NCBI RefSeq assembly: GCF_002284565.1 | Contig: NZ_NPKI01000018.1 | Coordinates: 1-64,000 of the forward strand | Origin: Mesorhizobium mediterraneum | GTDB lineage: Bacteria > Pseudomonadota > Alphaproteobacteria > Rhizobiales > Rhizobiaceae | DNA: 64,000 nt | Direction of reading: 5' to 3' | Shown: piece after piece, positions 42,562 to 51,171 of the stretch | How positions within the stretch are numbered: the stretch's first letter is position 1 | How the letters are laid out: the number at the start of each line of letters is the position of its first letter | Program-made: the position numbers and the translations under genes | The notes under the pieces: generated by a model | What the model was told of the DNA's origin: nothing | Seen by the model: the letters and a program-made list of their open reading frames with translations, nothing else | Databases searched by the model: none

Positions 42562-44082
42562 ATGATGAGCTTGAGCTTCATGCGCTGCCCGATCTTGCCT
42601 TCTCCCCTTGTGGGAGAAGGTGGCCGAGCGAAGCTCGGCCGGATGAGGGGTGTTCCAGCTTGGCGTCGACGGCGCTCCGTCCAACACCCCTCAACCGTCT
42701 TGGCGCTTCGCGCCAATCCACCTTCTCCCACAAGGGGAGAAGGTAAGGCCCGGCGTGCCGTCGCACCTGTACTCACTTTACTTCTCTCCCTGCTCTTCCT
42801 CGTCCTGCCGGCGCTTTCCGCTCGCGCGGCCATGAGCATCCAGGAGGTGACCTCGTCAAAGGGCATCACTGCCTGGCTGGTGGAGGACTATTCCGTGCCG
42901 CTCGTCGCCATCCGCTTCGTCTTCGACGGCGGCACGACGCAGGATCCGGCTGGTAAGGAAGGTCTCGCCAATCTGATGAGCGGCCTGTTCGACGAGGGCG
43001 CCGGCGATCTCGACAGCGAGGCCTTCCAGATAAAGCTGGACGACGTCGGCGCCGAGATGAGCTTCGAAGCGGCGCGCGACGGCACCTACGGCTCGATGCG
43101 CATGCTGGCCGAGCAGCGGGACGCGGCGTTCGACCTGTTGCGGCTGGCGGTCACAGAGCCGCGTTTCGACCAGGCGCCAATCGACCGCATCCGCGCGCAA
43201 GTGCTGTCCGGCATCATCGCCAACGAGCTTGACCCCGACACGGTCGCCCAGCGCAAATGGCTGGAAGCATTATACCGCACCCATCCCTATGCGCGACCCG
43301 ACCAGGGCACCAGGCAAAGCATCGCGACGATCGCACCGGGGGATCTGATCGCCTTTCACAAGGCGAATTTCGCCCGCGACGGGCTGCATGTGGCGGTGGT
43401 CGGCGCTATCGATGCCGAGACGTTGAAGAAAAAGCTCGATATGGTCTTCGGCGGCCTGCCGGAACACCAGGCGCTCAGCGCGGTCGCCGATACGGATCCG
43501 AAACTCAACCAGCAGCTCGAGGTCAATTACGACCAGCCGCAGACTTCGCTGCAACTGGCCTATCCCGGCGTCAAGCGCAGTGCGCCGGATTTCTTCGCCG
43601 CGGTGCTGATGAACGAGATCCTCGGCGGCAGCGCCTTCACCTCACGGCTGTTCGACGAGGTGCGCGAAAAGCGTGGCCTGGCCTACAGCGTCAGTTCCGA
43701 CCTGGTCGATCATCAGCATGCCAACGCACTGGCCATCACCACTGCGACCCGCTCGGACCGGGCGGCGGAGACGCTGGCTGTCGTGCGCGAGGTGGTGAGG
43801 CGCATGGCTGAGGAGGGGCCGACCGAAGCGGAACTGGCGGCGACCAAGAAATACATGATCGGCGCCTATGCAATCAACAATCTGAACTCCTCCGGCGCCA
43901 TTGCCGCGACGCTGCTCGAACTGCAGCTCGACAAGCTCGGCATCGATTACATGCAGCGGCGCGCCGCCTTTATCAACGGGGTGACGCTGGACCAGGTCAA
44001 GGCGGTGGCGAAAAAGCTGCTCTCCGCCGAGCCGGCCATCATGGTCGTCGGGCCGAAACTCGGCGAGGCCAAGAAGGAATGA
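42562..44082 (+). CDS. M16-family peptidase, non-catalytic subunit, with in-frame repeat insertion
   Basis: A 506-residue protein read from ATG 42562. It has M16 folds and the conserved C-terminal SRLFDEVREKRGLAYSVSS, but at the zinc site it reads GLANLMSGLFDEGA, so the HxxEH ligands are missing. This is the usual substrate-binding partner of the catalytic subunit. The N-terminus is odd: residues about 13-60 are encoded by a family 1 palindrome (42598-42743), and the hydrophobic signal (VLTLLLSLLFLVLPALSARA) comes only after it. No ATG, GTG or TTG lies in frame between repeat and signal. Confidence 0.9.
   Translation: MMSLSFMRCPILPSPLVGEGGRAKLGRMRGVPAWRRRRSVQHPSTVLALRANPPSPTRGEGKARRAVAPVLTLLLSLLFLVLPALSARAAMSIQEVTSSKGITAWLVEDYSVPLVAIRFVFDGGTTQDPAGKEGLANLMSGLFDEGAGDLDSEAFQIKLDDVGAEMSFEAARDGTYGSMRMLAEQRDAAFDLLRLAVTEPRFDQAPIDRIRAQVLSGIIANELDPDTVAQRKWLEALYRTHPYARPDQGTRQSIATIAPGDLIAFHKANFARDGLHVAVVGAIDAETLKKKLDMVFGGLPEHQALSAVADTDPKLNQQLEVNYDQPQTSLQLAYPGVKRSAPDFFAAVLMNEILGGSAFTSRLFDEVREKRGLAYSVSSDLVDHQHANALAITTATRSDRAAETLAVVREVVRRMAEEGPTEAELAATKKYMIGAYAINNLNSSGAIAATLLELQLDKLGIDYMQRRAAFINGVTLDQVKAVAKKLLSAEPAIMVVGPKLGEAKKE
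42598..42743. repeat. Intergenic mosaic palindrome, family 1, copy 2, inside a coding frame
   Basis: A 146-bp copy with the same CCTTCTCCCCTTGTGGGAGA ends as copies 1 and 3. Here it lies between the start codon and the signal-peptide codons of the second M16 gene and is open in that frame. It is translated roughly as SPLVGEGGRAK, then SVQHPSTV, then SPTRGEGK. Confidence 0.93.
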
Positions 44083-44972
44083 GCCCAAATGGGGGGCAAA
44101 GGATGAGCCCGAGCTTCGGCATCGCCTTTGGCGGCGGCGGCGCACGTGGTCTGGCGCATATCCATGTCATCGAGGCGCTGGACGAGCTGGGCATAAGACC
44201 GGTTGCCATCTCAGGCTCGTCGATCGGCGCCATCATGGGCGCCTGCATGGCGTCGGGCATGACAGGCAAGGACATGCACGCCTATACGCGCTCGATCCTC
44301 AGCCGCCGCGCCGAGGTGGCGACGCGCATGTGGCGGGCGCGGCCCGGCACCTTCGCCGAGGTGCTGCAAGGCGGGCTGCGGGTCAGCCAGTTCAATGTCG
44401 AGCGCATTCTCAAGGCATTCCTGCCCGACGCCATTCCCGAAACCTTCGCCGAACTGTCCATACCGCTGAAGGTGACGGCGACGGATTTCTTCGGCCATAA
44501 GCTAGCCGTGCTCAACGACGGCGACCTGCACTCGGCGCTGGCCGCCTCGGCGGCTATTCCCGCGGTGTTCCGCCCGGTGATGCGCGACGGCACGCTGCTG
44601 ATCGACGGCGGCATCTACAATCCGGTGCCGTTCGACTTGATCGAACTCGACGCCGACATCATCATCGCCGTCGACGTGGTCGGCGCACCGACCGAAGCCG
44701 GGCGCAAACATCCAACCTCCGTCGACCTGATGTTCGGCGCGACGCAATTGATGATGCAGTCGATCATCGCCGCCAAGCTGATGCAGAGCCGGCCCGACAT
44801 TCTGATCCGCCCGGCAGTGTCGAAATACCGGGTGCTCGATTTCATGAAGATCGACGCCTTGATGGCCGAAACGGTAGCGATCAAGGACGAGCTGAAGCGC
44901 GAGATCGAGAAGGCGGTGGAGGCGCGAGCCAAGGTCGACGCGGCCAAGCGCACCAAGCAGGTGGGTGGGTGA
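44079..44972 (+). CDS. Patatin-like phospholipase
   Basis: A 297-residue serine lipase-like protein. The oxyanion loop GGGGARGLAH is at about 18-27, the nucleophile in GSSIG (Ser48) and the catalytic Asp in LLIDGGIYNP. This is the Ser-Asp dyad of bacterial patatins, which hydrolyse phospholipid acyl chains. The start overlaps the M16 stop (ATGA); another ATG at 44103 follows a GGGGCAAAGG sequence and is also credible. It ends the M16 operon, and no secretion signal is present. Confidence 0.94.
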   Translation: MSPNGGQRMSPSFGIAFGGGGARGLAHIHVIEALDELGIRPVAISGSSIGAIMGACMASGMTGKDMHAYTRSILSRRAEVATRMWRARPGTFAEVLQGGLRVSQFNVERILKAFLPDAIPETFAELSIPLKVTATDFFGHKLAVLNDGDLHSALAASAAIPAVFRPVMRDGTLLIDGGIYNPVPFDLIELDADIIIAVDVVGAPTEAGRKHPTSVDLMFGATQLMMQSIIAAKLMQSRPDILIRPAVSKYRVLDFMKIDALMAETVAIKDELKREIEKAVEARAKVDAAKRTKQVGG

Positions 44973-45084
44973 GGGAGTGGCGCGGAAGGTCGGATGCTTG
45001 ATGGCCTCAGTCGAACGAGCGCATGCGTTTGACCATTCGGGACATCCGCACTCCGACAAGCCCAGCAGATCTTCCGCGCTATGA

Positions 45085-45951
45085 CTATTTCGCTGCGGCC
45101 TGAACCGTTCGCGGATCGATCGAACGGTTGAGGATCAGCGCCCCGGCATCGCTTTCGCACGCCGCTATCTGTGGCTGCTGCCGCACGCCTGGGCAGATCG
45201 CCGCCAGACCCTCCATCGTGAGCACGTCGGGTATTCTGGTGTGGCTGACGCAAAGCGCGCCGTCGGCACTCCACGCCGCCTCGAACGACATATCAGGCGC
45301 GGCCTCGTCCTGCTGAATGCCCTTGCGATCATAGATGACGATCGGCGTCCCGTTGCGGGTATGGCCGACGCCATCGCCGCAATAATCAGCGCGGATCATG
45401 CGGGTGCATGCTTGATGATGATCCCACAGCGATGTGCCGTCCGACGACGTCTTCCAAGGCCGATATCCAAAGCGCACGCATTTCGCCTGGGCGCCGCCAG
45501 TGCAGGTAATGCTGAACGCCGTGTCGGACGGCAAATGGCGGCCGTCCTGCGTCCAGGTGCCGGCAAGCGGAAAGCCCATGCGCCGGCCCTCTATGTCCGG
45601 CTCGCAGATGTTGCGCCATGCACCGCTTGCCGCGTCGCGGGCCGACATGGTGTAGAGCATGATCTCCCCATCCGGGTTCCTCGGATCGATCTCGACGGCG
45701 TCGATGCGCAGCGGCACCCGGTCCTGTCCATCGCCAATCGTCAGAACGGCGCCGACGAGATCCTCCTGAGCGACAACGCGACCATCTGCCGTCGTCACCT
45801 CAAATCTGGTGCCGACAACGGAGATCGAGCTGATCGCCTGTCCGGTCCCGGCCTCGGCGGGAGGCATGGCGGCCATGCTGGAAATGGCTGCGGCGACAGC
45901 GACCAACGCGTGGCGGCCGATTTGAACGAGGCGGTTTCTGTGGGCTGACAT
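45085..45951 (-). CDS. Exported ADYC-domain protein
   Basis: A 288-residue protein with a signal peptide (RHALVAVAAAISSMAAMPPA, cleaved near AEA). The mature chain is Cys-containing (eight Cys) with the core RADYCGDG at 187-194, preceded by WDHHQACTRM and followed by NGTPIVIYDRKGIQ. This matches the ADYC domain, found in secreted proteins of unknown function. In myxobacteria ADYC proteins are associated with Leu-Asn-Gly-type repeats (from memory), and a small protein with such repeats is encoded 102 bases upstream here. The function is unknown. Confidence 0.8.
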   Translation of the reverse strand: MSAHRNRLVQIGRHALVAVAAAISSMAAMPPAEAGTGQAISSISVVGTRFEVTTADGRVVAQEDLVGAVLTIGDGQDRVPLRIDAVEIDPRNPDGEIMLYTMSARDAASGAWRNICEPDIEGRRMGFPLAGTWTQDGRHLPSDTAFSITCTGGAQAKCVRFGYRPWKTSSDGTSLWDHHQACTRMIRADYCGDGVGHTRNGTPIVIYDRKGIQQDEAAPDMSFEAAWSADGALCVSHTRIPDVLTMEGLAAICPGVRQQPQIAACESDAGALILNRSIDPRTVQAAAK

Positions 45952-46053
45952 TGTTGGCTCCTGACGGCATATCTGGCAGGTGAAGCGCGGCCAATGAGAA
46001 CGGACAGCACAACGCCATCCGTTCTATTGACGACGGGCGCCGGGGTGCGGACC

Positions 46054-46446
46054 TCAACGCCTCGGCGAAGGAGTCGGCCGGTCAGGGTTAGTCCCGGCGT
46101 CGCTGCCAGTGCCGTGCTGGGCAGACGGAAGGCCATTGCTTTTCTTACCAATGGTCGAGGATTGGACATTGCCGTGCTGAACAGCCGGCAAATTGCCGTT
46201 GTTCGAGTGGACGACGGAGCCGCCGGCCGGAGCGAGGCTTTTCGCCAGAACGATGCCGTCGGCATGCACGCCGTTGAGTGCAAGAACGCCGAGGCCGTTG
46301 CTGGTCACCGCGTTGCTGGTCACAGCATTGAGCTGCAGGCCGTTCAGCGATTTGCCGTTCATGCCTTCCGGGCCTCCGGCGCTAGCCGGTGCGGCGAGGC
46401 AGGCCATTGCCGAGGCAGCAGCCAGGTAAGTCTTGAAGCGATTCAT
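46054..46446 (-). CDS. Small exported Asn-Gly repeat protein
   Basis: A 130-residue protein with a clear signal peptide (MNRFKTYLAAASAMACLAAP, cleaved near ASA). Residues about 29-62 are a short-period repeat: MNGKS LNGLQ LNAVTS NAVTS NGLGV, then LALNGV. Two of the units come from a 15-bp tandem duplication. The rest is Ser/Asn/Gly/Pro-rich and probably disordered. It resembles the Leu-Asn-Gly repeats linked to ADYC proteins. It is the likely first gene of a two-gene unit with the ADYC gene. No enzymatic motif is present. Confidence 0.75.
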   Translation of the reverse strand: MNRFKTYLAAASAMACLAAPASAGGPEGMNGKSLNGLQLNAVTSNAVTSNGLGVLALNGVHADGIVLAKSLAPAGGSVVHSNNGNLPAVQHGNVQSSTIGKKSNGLPSAQHGTGSDAGTNPDRPTPSPRR

Positions 46447-46524
46447 CTTGATTTCCCTTTTCGTTTTCAGCGGAGCCGTCCCATCGGGTTCGCTCCATGG
46501 GCGCGGCTTTTCGCTCCCGACTGT

Positions 46525-46552
46525 TTCGGACGAATGCCGAAATCCGTCCGAA
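46525..46552. promoter_or_regulatory. Inverted repeat upstream of the Asn-Gly repeat gene
   Basis: TTCGGACG (46525-46532), twelve bases, then CGTCCGAA (46545-46552): perfect 8-bp arms about 80 bases upstream of the Asn-Gly repeat gene, in the region shared with the divergent CDF-like gene. It may bind a dimeric regulator. Confidence 0.45.
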
Positions 46553-46611
46553 TTGTTTCAGTTGTTGCGATCCGGGCAGTGCGCTTGATCAGCGAACGTC
46601 CGCCTTGTCGT

Positions 46612-46645
46612 GATGCAGACGGGCATGACGCCCCGCGTCTGCATC
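46612..46645. promoter_or_regulatory. Hairpin between the divergent exported-protein and CDF-like genes
   Basis: GATGCAGACG (46612-46621) pairs with CGTCTGCATC (46636-46645), with GGC and GCC extending the stem inward. It stands midway in the 327-base gap between divergent promoters. It lacks a U-tract, so an operator or leader structure is more likely than a terminator. Confidence 0.5.
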
Positions 46646-46773
46646 CCCTCAAATGAACAATCGCGGCGTGCGCCCGGTGCGGCGACACAAAGGAAACCTT
46701 CAGCCGGCAAATCGGCAAATCAGTGCAACATCCCTGCCTCATCGGTGACGCCAGAACGAGGAGATCTCTGGCG

Positions 46774-47469
46774 ATGCAACCTGCGCGAAAAACCGATGAC
46801 AGACTGAACGGCGAGGCGACGGCTGCCCGAACGGCACGTCTGGCGGTGCTGGCGGGCACCCCGGGCCTGCTTTTGACGGCATATGCGGCGGCGACATCCA
46901 CATCGCTGACCATTCGCGCCGATCTCGCGCTGACGCTGATGGACATGCTGGTGCTGGTCTCCGTCCTGGTTGTGGCTGGCGGCAGCAAGAAACTGGGCAT
47001 GAGCACGCGGCGAGCGGCCATGGCTGAAACGCTCGTCAACGCGCTTGCTGCCGTCGGCATGTGCCTTTCAATGGCTGTCGTCGCCGGCGTCGCGGTCCAG
47101 CGCATCGGGGCCGGCGGTGTCGAACCGCATGGCTCCGGCGTTGTTCTCGCCATGGGCCTGAACGTGGCCTACGCGGCGATCAATTTCTGGATTCTGCGCC
47201 GGTGGAAGGCCCGCAACATGGTTGCCGCCTCCGCGCTGGCCCGCGCGCAAATCTGTCTGTTCTCGGATAAGCTCTCGTCGAACCTGCTCATCGCCGCGTC
47301 GCTCGCAACAGCCATGATTTGGGAAGGCACGATCACTGCCCGCTTCATCGATCCGGTTGCCGGGCTGCTGATCGCGACGATGACCGCGCGCTGGACCATA
47401 CCGGTCGCGCGCGACACGGCTCGAAGCCTGCGAAGGGAATTTCGCCGGGCGCGCAAGCCGATCGCGTAA
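46774..47469 (+). CDS. CDF-like cation-transporter membrane protein
   Basis: A 231-residue protein with six hydrophobic segments and a short basic tail. The pattern LFSDKLSSNLLIAASLAT followed by FIDPVAGLLIATMTARW matches TM5-TM6 of cation diffusion facilitators. The TM2 region (DLALTLMDMLVLVSVLVV) keeps one Asp, but the paired His/Asp zinc ligands are incomplete. The C-terminal cytoplasmic domain of normal CDF proteins (about 100 residues) is absent. It may be a reduced CDF or a non-zinc relative. A GAGGAG ribosome-binding site lies about ten bases before the ATG. Confidence 0.65.
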   Translation: MQPARKTDDRLNGEATAARTARLAVLAGTPGLLLTAYAAATSTSLTIRADLALTLMDMLVLVSVLVVAGGSKKLGMSTRRAAMAETLVNALAAVGMCLSMAVVAGVAVQRIGAGGVEPHGSGVVLAMGLNVAYAAINFWILRRWKARNMVAASALARAQICLFSDKLSSNLLIAASLATAMIWEGTITARFIDPVAGLLIATMTARWTIPVARDTARSLRREFRRARKPIA

Positions 47470-47518
47470 GCTGTGAACCGTCACAGCTGGACGGCTCAGC
47501 CTCTTTGAAGCGCCGTAT

Positions 47519-48232
47519 CTACCGGCGCCGCGCGTCGTCCTGGGCAGGCTCGTAGACATAGCCTTCGCCGCGAACCGTCACCAGAACGGTCGGAGCGTCG
47601 GGCTCGCTCTCGAACTTCTTGCGCAGTCGGGTGATGCGGATGTCGATGCTCCGGTCGCCCGGCTCGAGGTCGCGGTTGTGGGCCAGCCTGCACAGCTGGT
47701 CGCGCGACAATATCTGCCGGGGATGGCGCGCGAAGACGCACAGCAGGTCGAATTCCATGGACGTCAACTGCACGTCGGCGCCATCCAAATCGACCATCGT
47801 GCGGCCGTCCATATCGAGGATGCAGCCACCGAAACGGATGCGATTTTCCGGGGTCTGTTCTTCCTCGCCCAGGCGCCGGATGACGCTCCTGACACGCGCC
47901 AGGAGTTCGCGCGGCTCGAACGGCTTGGCCATATAGTCGTCGGCGCCGGCGGCAAGACCTTCGAGCCGATGCGGCAGGTCTCCGACCGCGGTCAGCATCA
48001 GGATGCCGACGCGGCTGCCCTTGGCGATTTCGCGGGCGAGGTCGTAGCCGCTTTCGCCGACGAGATTGACGTCGAGAATGACGAGGTCGGGGCCAAAGCG
48101 ATCGAGCTCGGTCAGCATTCCCGCCCCATCCGGAACGGATCGAACGTCGAAGCCGTGCATGAGCAGGTAATCCGACAGCATCTCGCGCAAGGGCGCTTCG
48201 TCGTCGACAATGAGCAATTTCTGTTTTGTCAC
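47519..48232 (-). CDS. OmpR-family response regulator A
   Basis: A 237-residue two-component regulator. The receiver domain has the acidic pair VDDEA, the phosphorylation site Asp54 in VILDVNL, and Lys in YMAKPFEP. The C-terminal winged helix (about 130-230) has DVQLTSMEFDLLCVFARHPR and RSIDIRITRLRKKFE. The start overlaps the hybrid kinase stop by four bases, so this is that kinase's cognate partner. Target genes are unknown; the exported-protein genes nearby are candidates. Confidence 0.95.
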   Translation of the reverse strand: MTKQKLLIVDDEAPLREMLSDYLLMHGFDVRSVPDGAGMLTELDRFGPDLVILDVNLVGESGYDLAREIAKGSRVGILMLTAVGDLPHRLEGLAAGADDYMAKPFEPRELLARVRSVIRRLGEEEQTPENRIRFGGCILDMDGRTMVDLDGADVQLTSMEFDLLCVFARHPRQILSRDQLCRLAHNRDLEPGDRSIDIRITRLRKKFESEPDAPTVLVTVRGEGYVYEPAQDDARRR

Positions 48233-50889
48233 GCTTTAGCCTCTTCCATTGCGCTGGTCTCCATCGCCCTCAGGCGCTCCATCACGAGCCTGCGAAAGGT
48301 CTGCGGATTGATTGGTTTCTCGATCACCGGCGCGCCCGTCTCGCCGATGAAACGATCGATCTCGGGCGCCAGCGTGTCGCCGGTCACGAACAGAAGCCGA
48401 TTGGCGAGTCCGGGACGCAGTTGCTCCAGCGCGCGATAGAGGCCGGGGCCGTCGAGGCCGGGCATGCGTATGTCGCTGATCAACAGATCGATTCCATCCG
48501 CGCGCACAGCCTTGAGGGCGGCATTCGCATCGTCGGCAATGGTGACGTCGTGGCCGTCGCGGCGCAGCATCTCGGCGATCATCGAGGCAATGTCGGCATC
48601 GTCGTCGACCACCAGAATTCGTGCCGCCGATGGCGCAGGCGGCGCTCTTCCGGCAGCCTCGGGCGCAGGAGCCGTCTCTGCCTTGCCGCTCGGAAGCCGG
48701 ACCGTGAACCGTGCGCCGCCGCCCTGCGTCGAATCCAGCTCTATGCTGCCGTCGTGTGCCGTCACGATGCCCTGGCAGACAGACAGCCCGACCCCGGTGC
48801 CTTCGCCGGCCATTTTGGTCGTGTAGAAAGGCTCAAAAGCGCGCGCGCGCACAGTCTCCGGCATGCCTGGGCCATTGTCAGCGACAACCACCTCGACGGC
48901 ATCGCCTTCCCCTGACGTGACGATGGTCAGCCGCCGCGGGTGCGGGACCTGCAGCAGAGCTTGCTGCGCATTGACCACCAGGTTGGTGATGACCTGATGA
49001 AGCTGGTCCCTATCACCCCAGATATTGGGGAGCGGTTCCGCCAGCTCGGTGCGGATCTCGACCCCAGCCGAACGCAGGCTGTAGGCGGCGAGCTCCAGCG
49101 AAGCGACCACGACTTCATTGATGTCGACGGCGCCCCGTGTCGGCGGCTTCTTGCGGGCCATCGCCAGAAAGGTGCGGACGATTCGCGAGCATCGCTCGGC
49201 CGCCGCGTGGATCTTGTCGGCGCGTCCCACTGTCGCCTTGTCCGTCGAGAATTCCTTTAGCATCGAACTGTAGCCGATGACGACCGACAGCGGATTGTTG
49301 AGTTCGTGCGCCACGCCGGCCAGCAGCGAACCGAGAGCGGAGAGCTTTTCCGACTGGTACAGCGTTTCGCGCTGGCGGGCGATCTCCGCCTCGGCTTCGC
49401 GCTGGCGGGTAATGTCGGTGACGGCGGCAAGCATGGCCGAACGGCCGGCCTGCGTGATCAGCCGCGCCGAAACCAACGTATCCATTCTTGAGCCTTGCAT
49501 ATTGGTCATGCCGGCTTCGAATGCATCGACGATGCCGTCTCTTTGCAAAAGCCGCAGGAGATGGTCTCGCTGCGAGAGGTCTTCCCAGGTCGACGTCGCT
49601 TCGGCTCCGGTCTGGCCGACTTCGATGCCGAGCGTCCTGCGCGCCGGTTCGTTGACGAACAGGATTTCGGGGCCTTCTATTGCCGAGATGGTGATCGGCA
49701 GCGGCACGCCTTCGGCTATGGCGCGAAACTGCGCCTCCCGTTCGGCCAACAGTTTCTCGGCTTCAATTCTGGCTTGCTCGGCCAAGACGCGGTCGGAGAT
49801 GTCGCGGCCGACGGACTGCACTTCGACAAGGCGCCCGTCGCTGTCGAAAATGCCATGATCGTTCCAGGCGAGCCATCGGCGCACGCCATCCGGCATCGCA
49901 TTGAGAAGTTCCATGCTGGCATCCGGCGCCTGCGGGGTGAGGCGGGCAAGGTGGTCCAGGAACCTGCGCCGTTCGTCGGGCGGCAGCACATCGAGTTCGC
50001 ACCAGGACGGGTCGAGAAGCTGTTCACGGGTCATCCGGCACGCCCGGCAATAGGCGTCGTTGACGAAGCTCAAATGACCCTCCGGCGACATCCGGACGAC
50101 GAACTCGGTCTGCAGCTCGACCACGCTGCGATAGCGCTGCTCGCTGGCCTCGAGTGCCTGACGGGCGAGTTTCTGCTCGGCAACATCGCGACCGATCGAC
50201 TGTATTTCGATGAGCTTGCCGCTGGCGTCGAAGATGCCGCGATCGGTCCAATGAATGTGGACCTCGCGGCCATCGCTCAGGGCGCCGGTCTCTTCCACTT
50301 CGCAAACGGGCCGTTCCGGGGTCACTCGACCGATGATCTCGTCGAAGCTGCCGAAATCGGCGGAAAACGAGTTGAAATAGTGCCAGTCCGGGCTCAGCAA
50401 CTCCTCACGCGTCCTGCCGACGAGGCGGCAGTAGGCGTCATTGGCGAAGCTCATGCGCCCATCGGGCGCGACCCGGATGATATATTCCGTCTGCGCCTCG
50501 ACAACATTGCGGTAGCGCTGCTCACTGTCGGCCAACTCGCGCAGCGCCCTGCGGTTTTCGGCGAAGATGCTCGAAGCCATGTCTATCCAGGGCTGCCAAA
50601 GCGCCGAGATTTTGATCGCGGCCCCGGGGTCGGTGCTTTCGCCGGCGGCGCCGGAGCGGACATGCTCGACAAGCGAGATCGCCGGGCCGACGACCTCCCT
50701 CAGAAGCATTCGGTGCAAAGCGAATGCCGAGACAAGCAACCCGACCAAAATGATCGAATAGGGAAAAAATGACTGTTGCAGGGTGTAGGACTGGTAGAGG
50801 CCGATGCCGGCGACAAGCAGGAGGAGAGGCAAAACGCAGGCCGCCATCAACGACGCGTAATGCCTGGACAGCTTCGAGGAGGTCGTCAC
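48229..50889 (-). CDS. Hybrid sensor histidine kinase with three PAS domains
   Basis: An 886-residue membrane kinase. Two membrane segments (about 14-32 and 42-62) enclose almost no periplasmic loop. Three PAS domains follow (about 120-240, 246-370, 385-495), the first two clear tandem duplicates (QRYRNVVEAQTEYII, QRYRSVVELQTEFVV). The HisKA site is His528 in AGVAHELNNPLS, then an ATPase domain with VVADNGPGMP and GEGTGVGLSV. A C-terminal receiver has Asp806 in LLISDIRMPG. The GTG start has a GGAG ribosome-binding site. Sensing is probably cytoplasmic, via PAS ligands. Confidence 0.95.
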   Translation of the reverse strand: MTTSSKLSRHYASLMAACVLPLLLLVAGIGLYQSYTLQQSFFPYSIILVGLLVSAFALHRMLLREVVGPAISLVEHVRSGAAGESTDPGAAIKISALWQPWIDMASSIFAENRRALRELADSEQRYRNVVEAQTEYIIRVAPDGRMSFANDAYCRLVGRTREELLSPDWHYFNSFSADFGSFDEIIGRVTPERPVCEVEETGALSDGREVHIHWTDRGIFDASGKLIEIQSIGRDVAEQKLARQALEASEQRYRSVVELQTEFVVRMSPEGHLSFVNDAYCRACRMTREQLLDPSWCELDVLPPDERRRFLDHLARLTPQAPDASMELLNAMPDGVRRWLAWNDHGIFDSDGRLVEVQSVGRDISDRVLAEQARIEAEKLLAEREAQFRAIAEGVPLPITISAIEGPEILFVNEPARRTLGIEVGQTGAEATSTWEDLSQRDHLLRLLQRDGIVDAFEAGMTNMQGSRMDTLVSARLITQAGRSAMLAAVTDITRQREAEAEIARQRETLYQSEKLSALGSLLAGVAHELNNPLSVVIGYSSMLKEFSTDKATVGRADKIHAAAERCSRIVRTFLAMARKKPPTRGAVDINEVVVASLELAAYSLRSAGVEIRTELAEPLPNIWGDRDQLHQVITNLVVNAQQALLQVPHPRRLTIVTSGEGDAVEVVVADNGPGMPETVRARAFEPFYTTKMAGEGTGVGLSVCQGIVTAHDGSIELDSTQGGGARFTVRLPSGKAETAPAPEAAGRAPPAPSAARILVVDDDADIASMIAEMLRRDGHDVTIADDANAALKAVRADGIDLLISDIRMPGLDGPGLYRALEQLRPGLANRLLFVTGDTLAPEIDRFIGETGAPVIEKPINPQTFRRLVMERLRAMETSAMEEAKA

Positions 50890-51171
50890 GCGAGGTCTCC
50901 ACAGACGGATGCGCCGTCACGACGGTTGCTGTTCCGTGCGGGCCAATGGACTGAACGGCCCGCGGCCTGTCAAGCCGCCTGCTCGGCCATCCGCCTGGGA
51001 CGTTCGACAAATAACCGCGGGATGTTTCACGAAGATGCCGCGAACCGAATCTCCCGGCCTCTATTGTTTCAATTGTGTCGAACCAGCCCGAAATCGGCAG
51101 CAGACGGGGCACATTGACCCGGGGTTAATGCGCCCTGTAGATTTGGAGCGTCGCTCGCCGCGGGGGAACGC

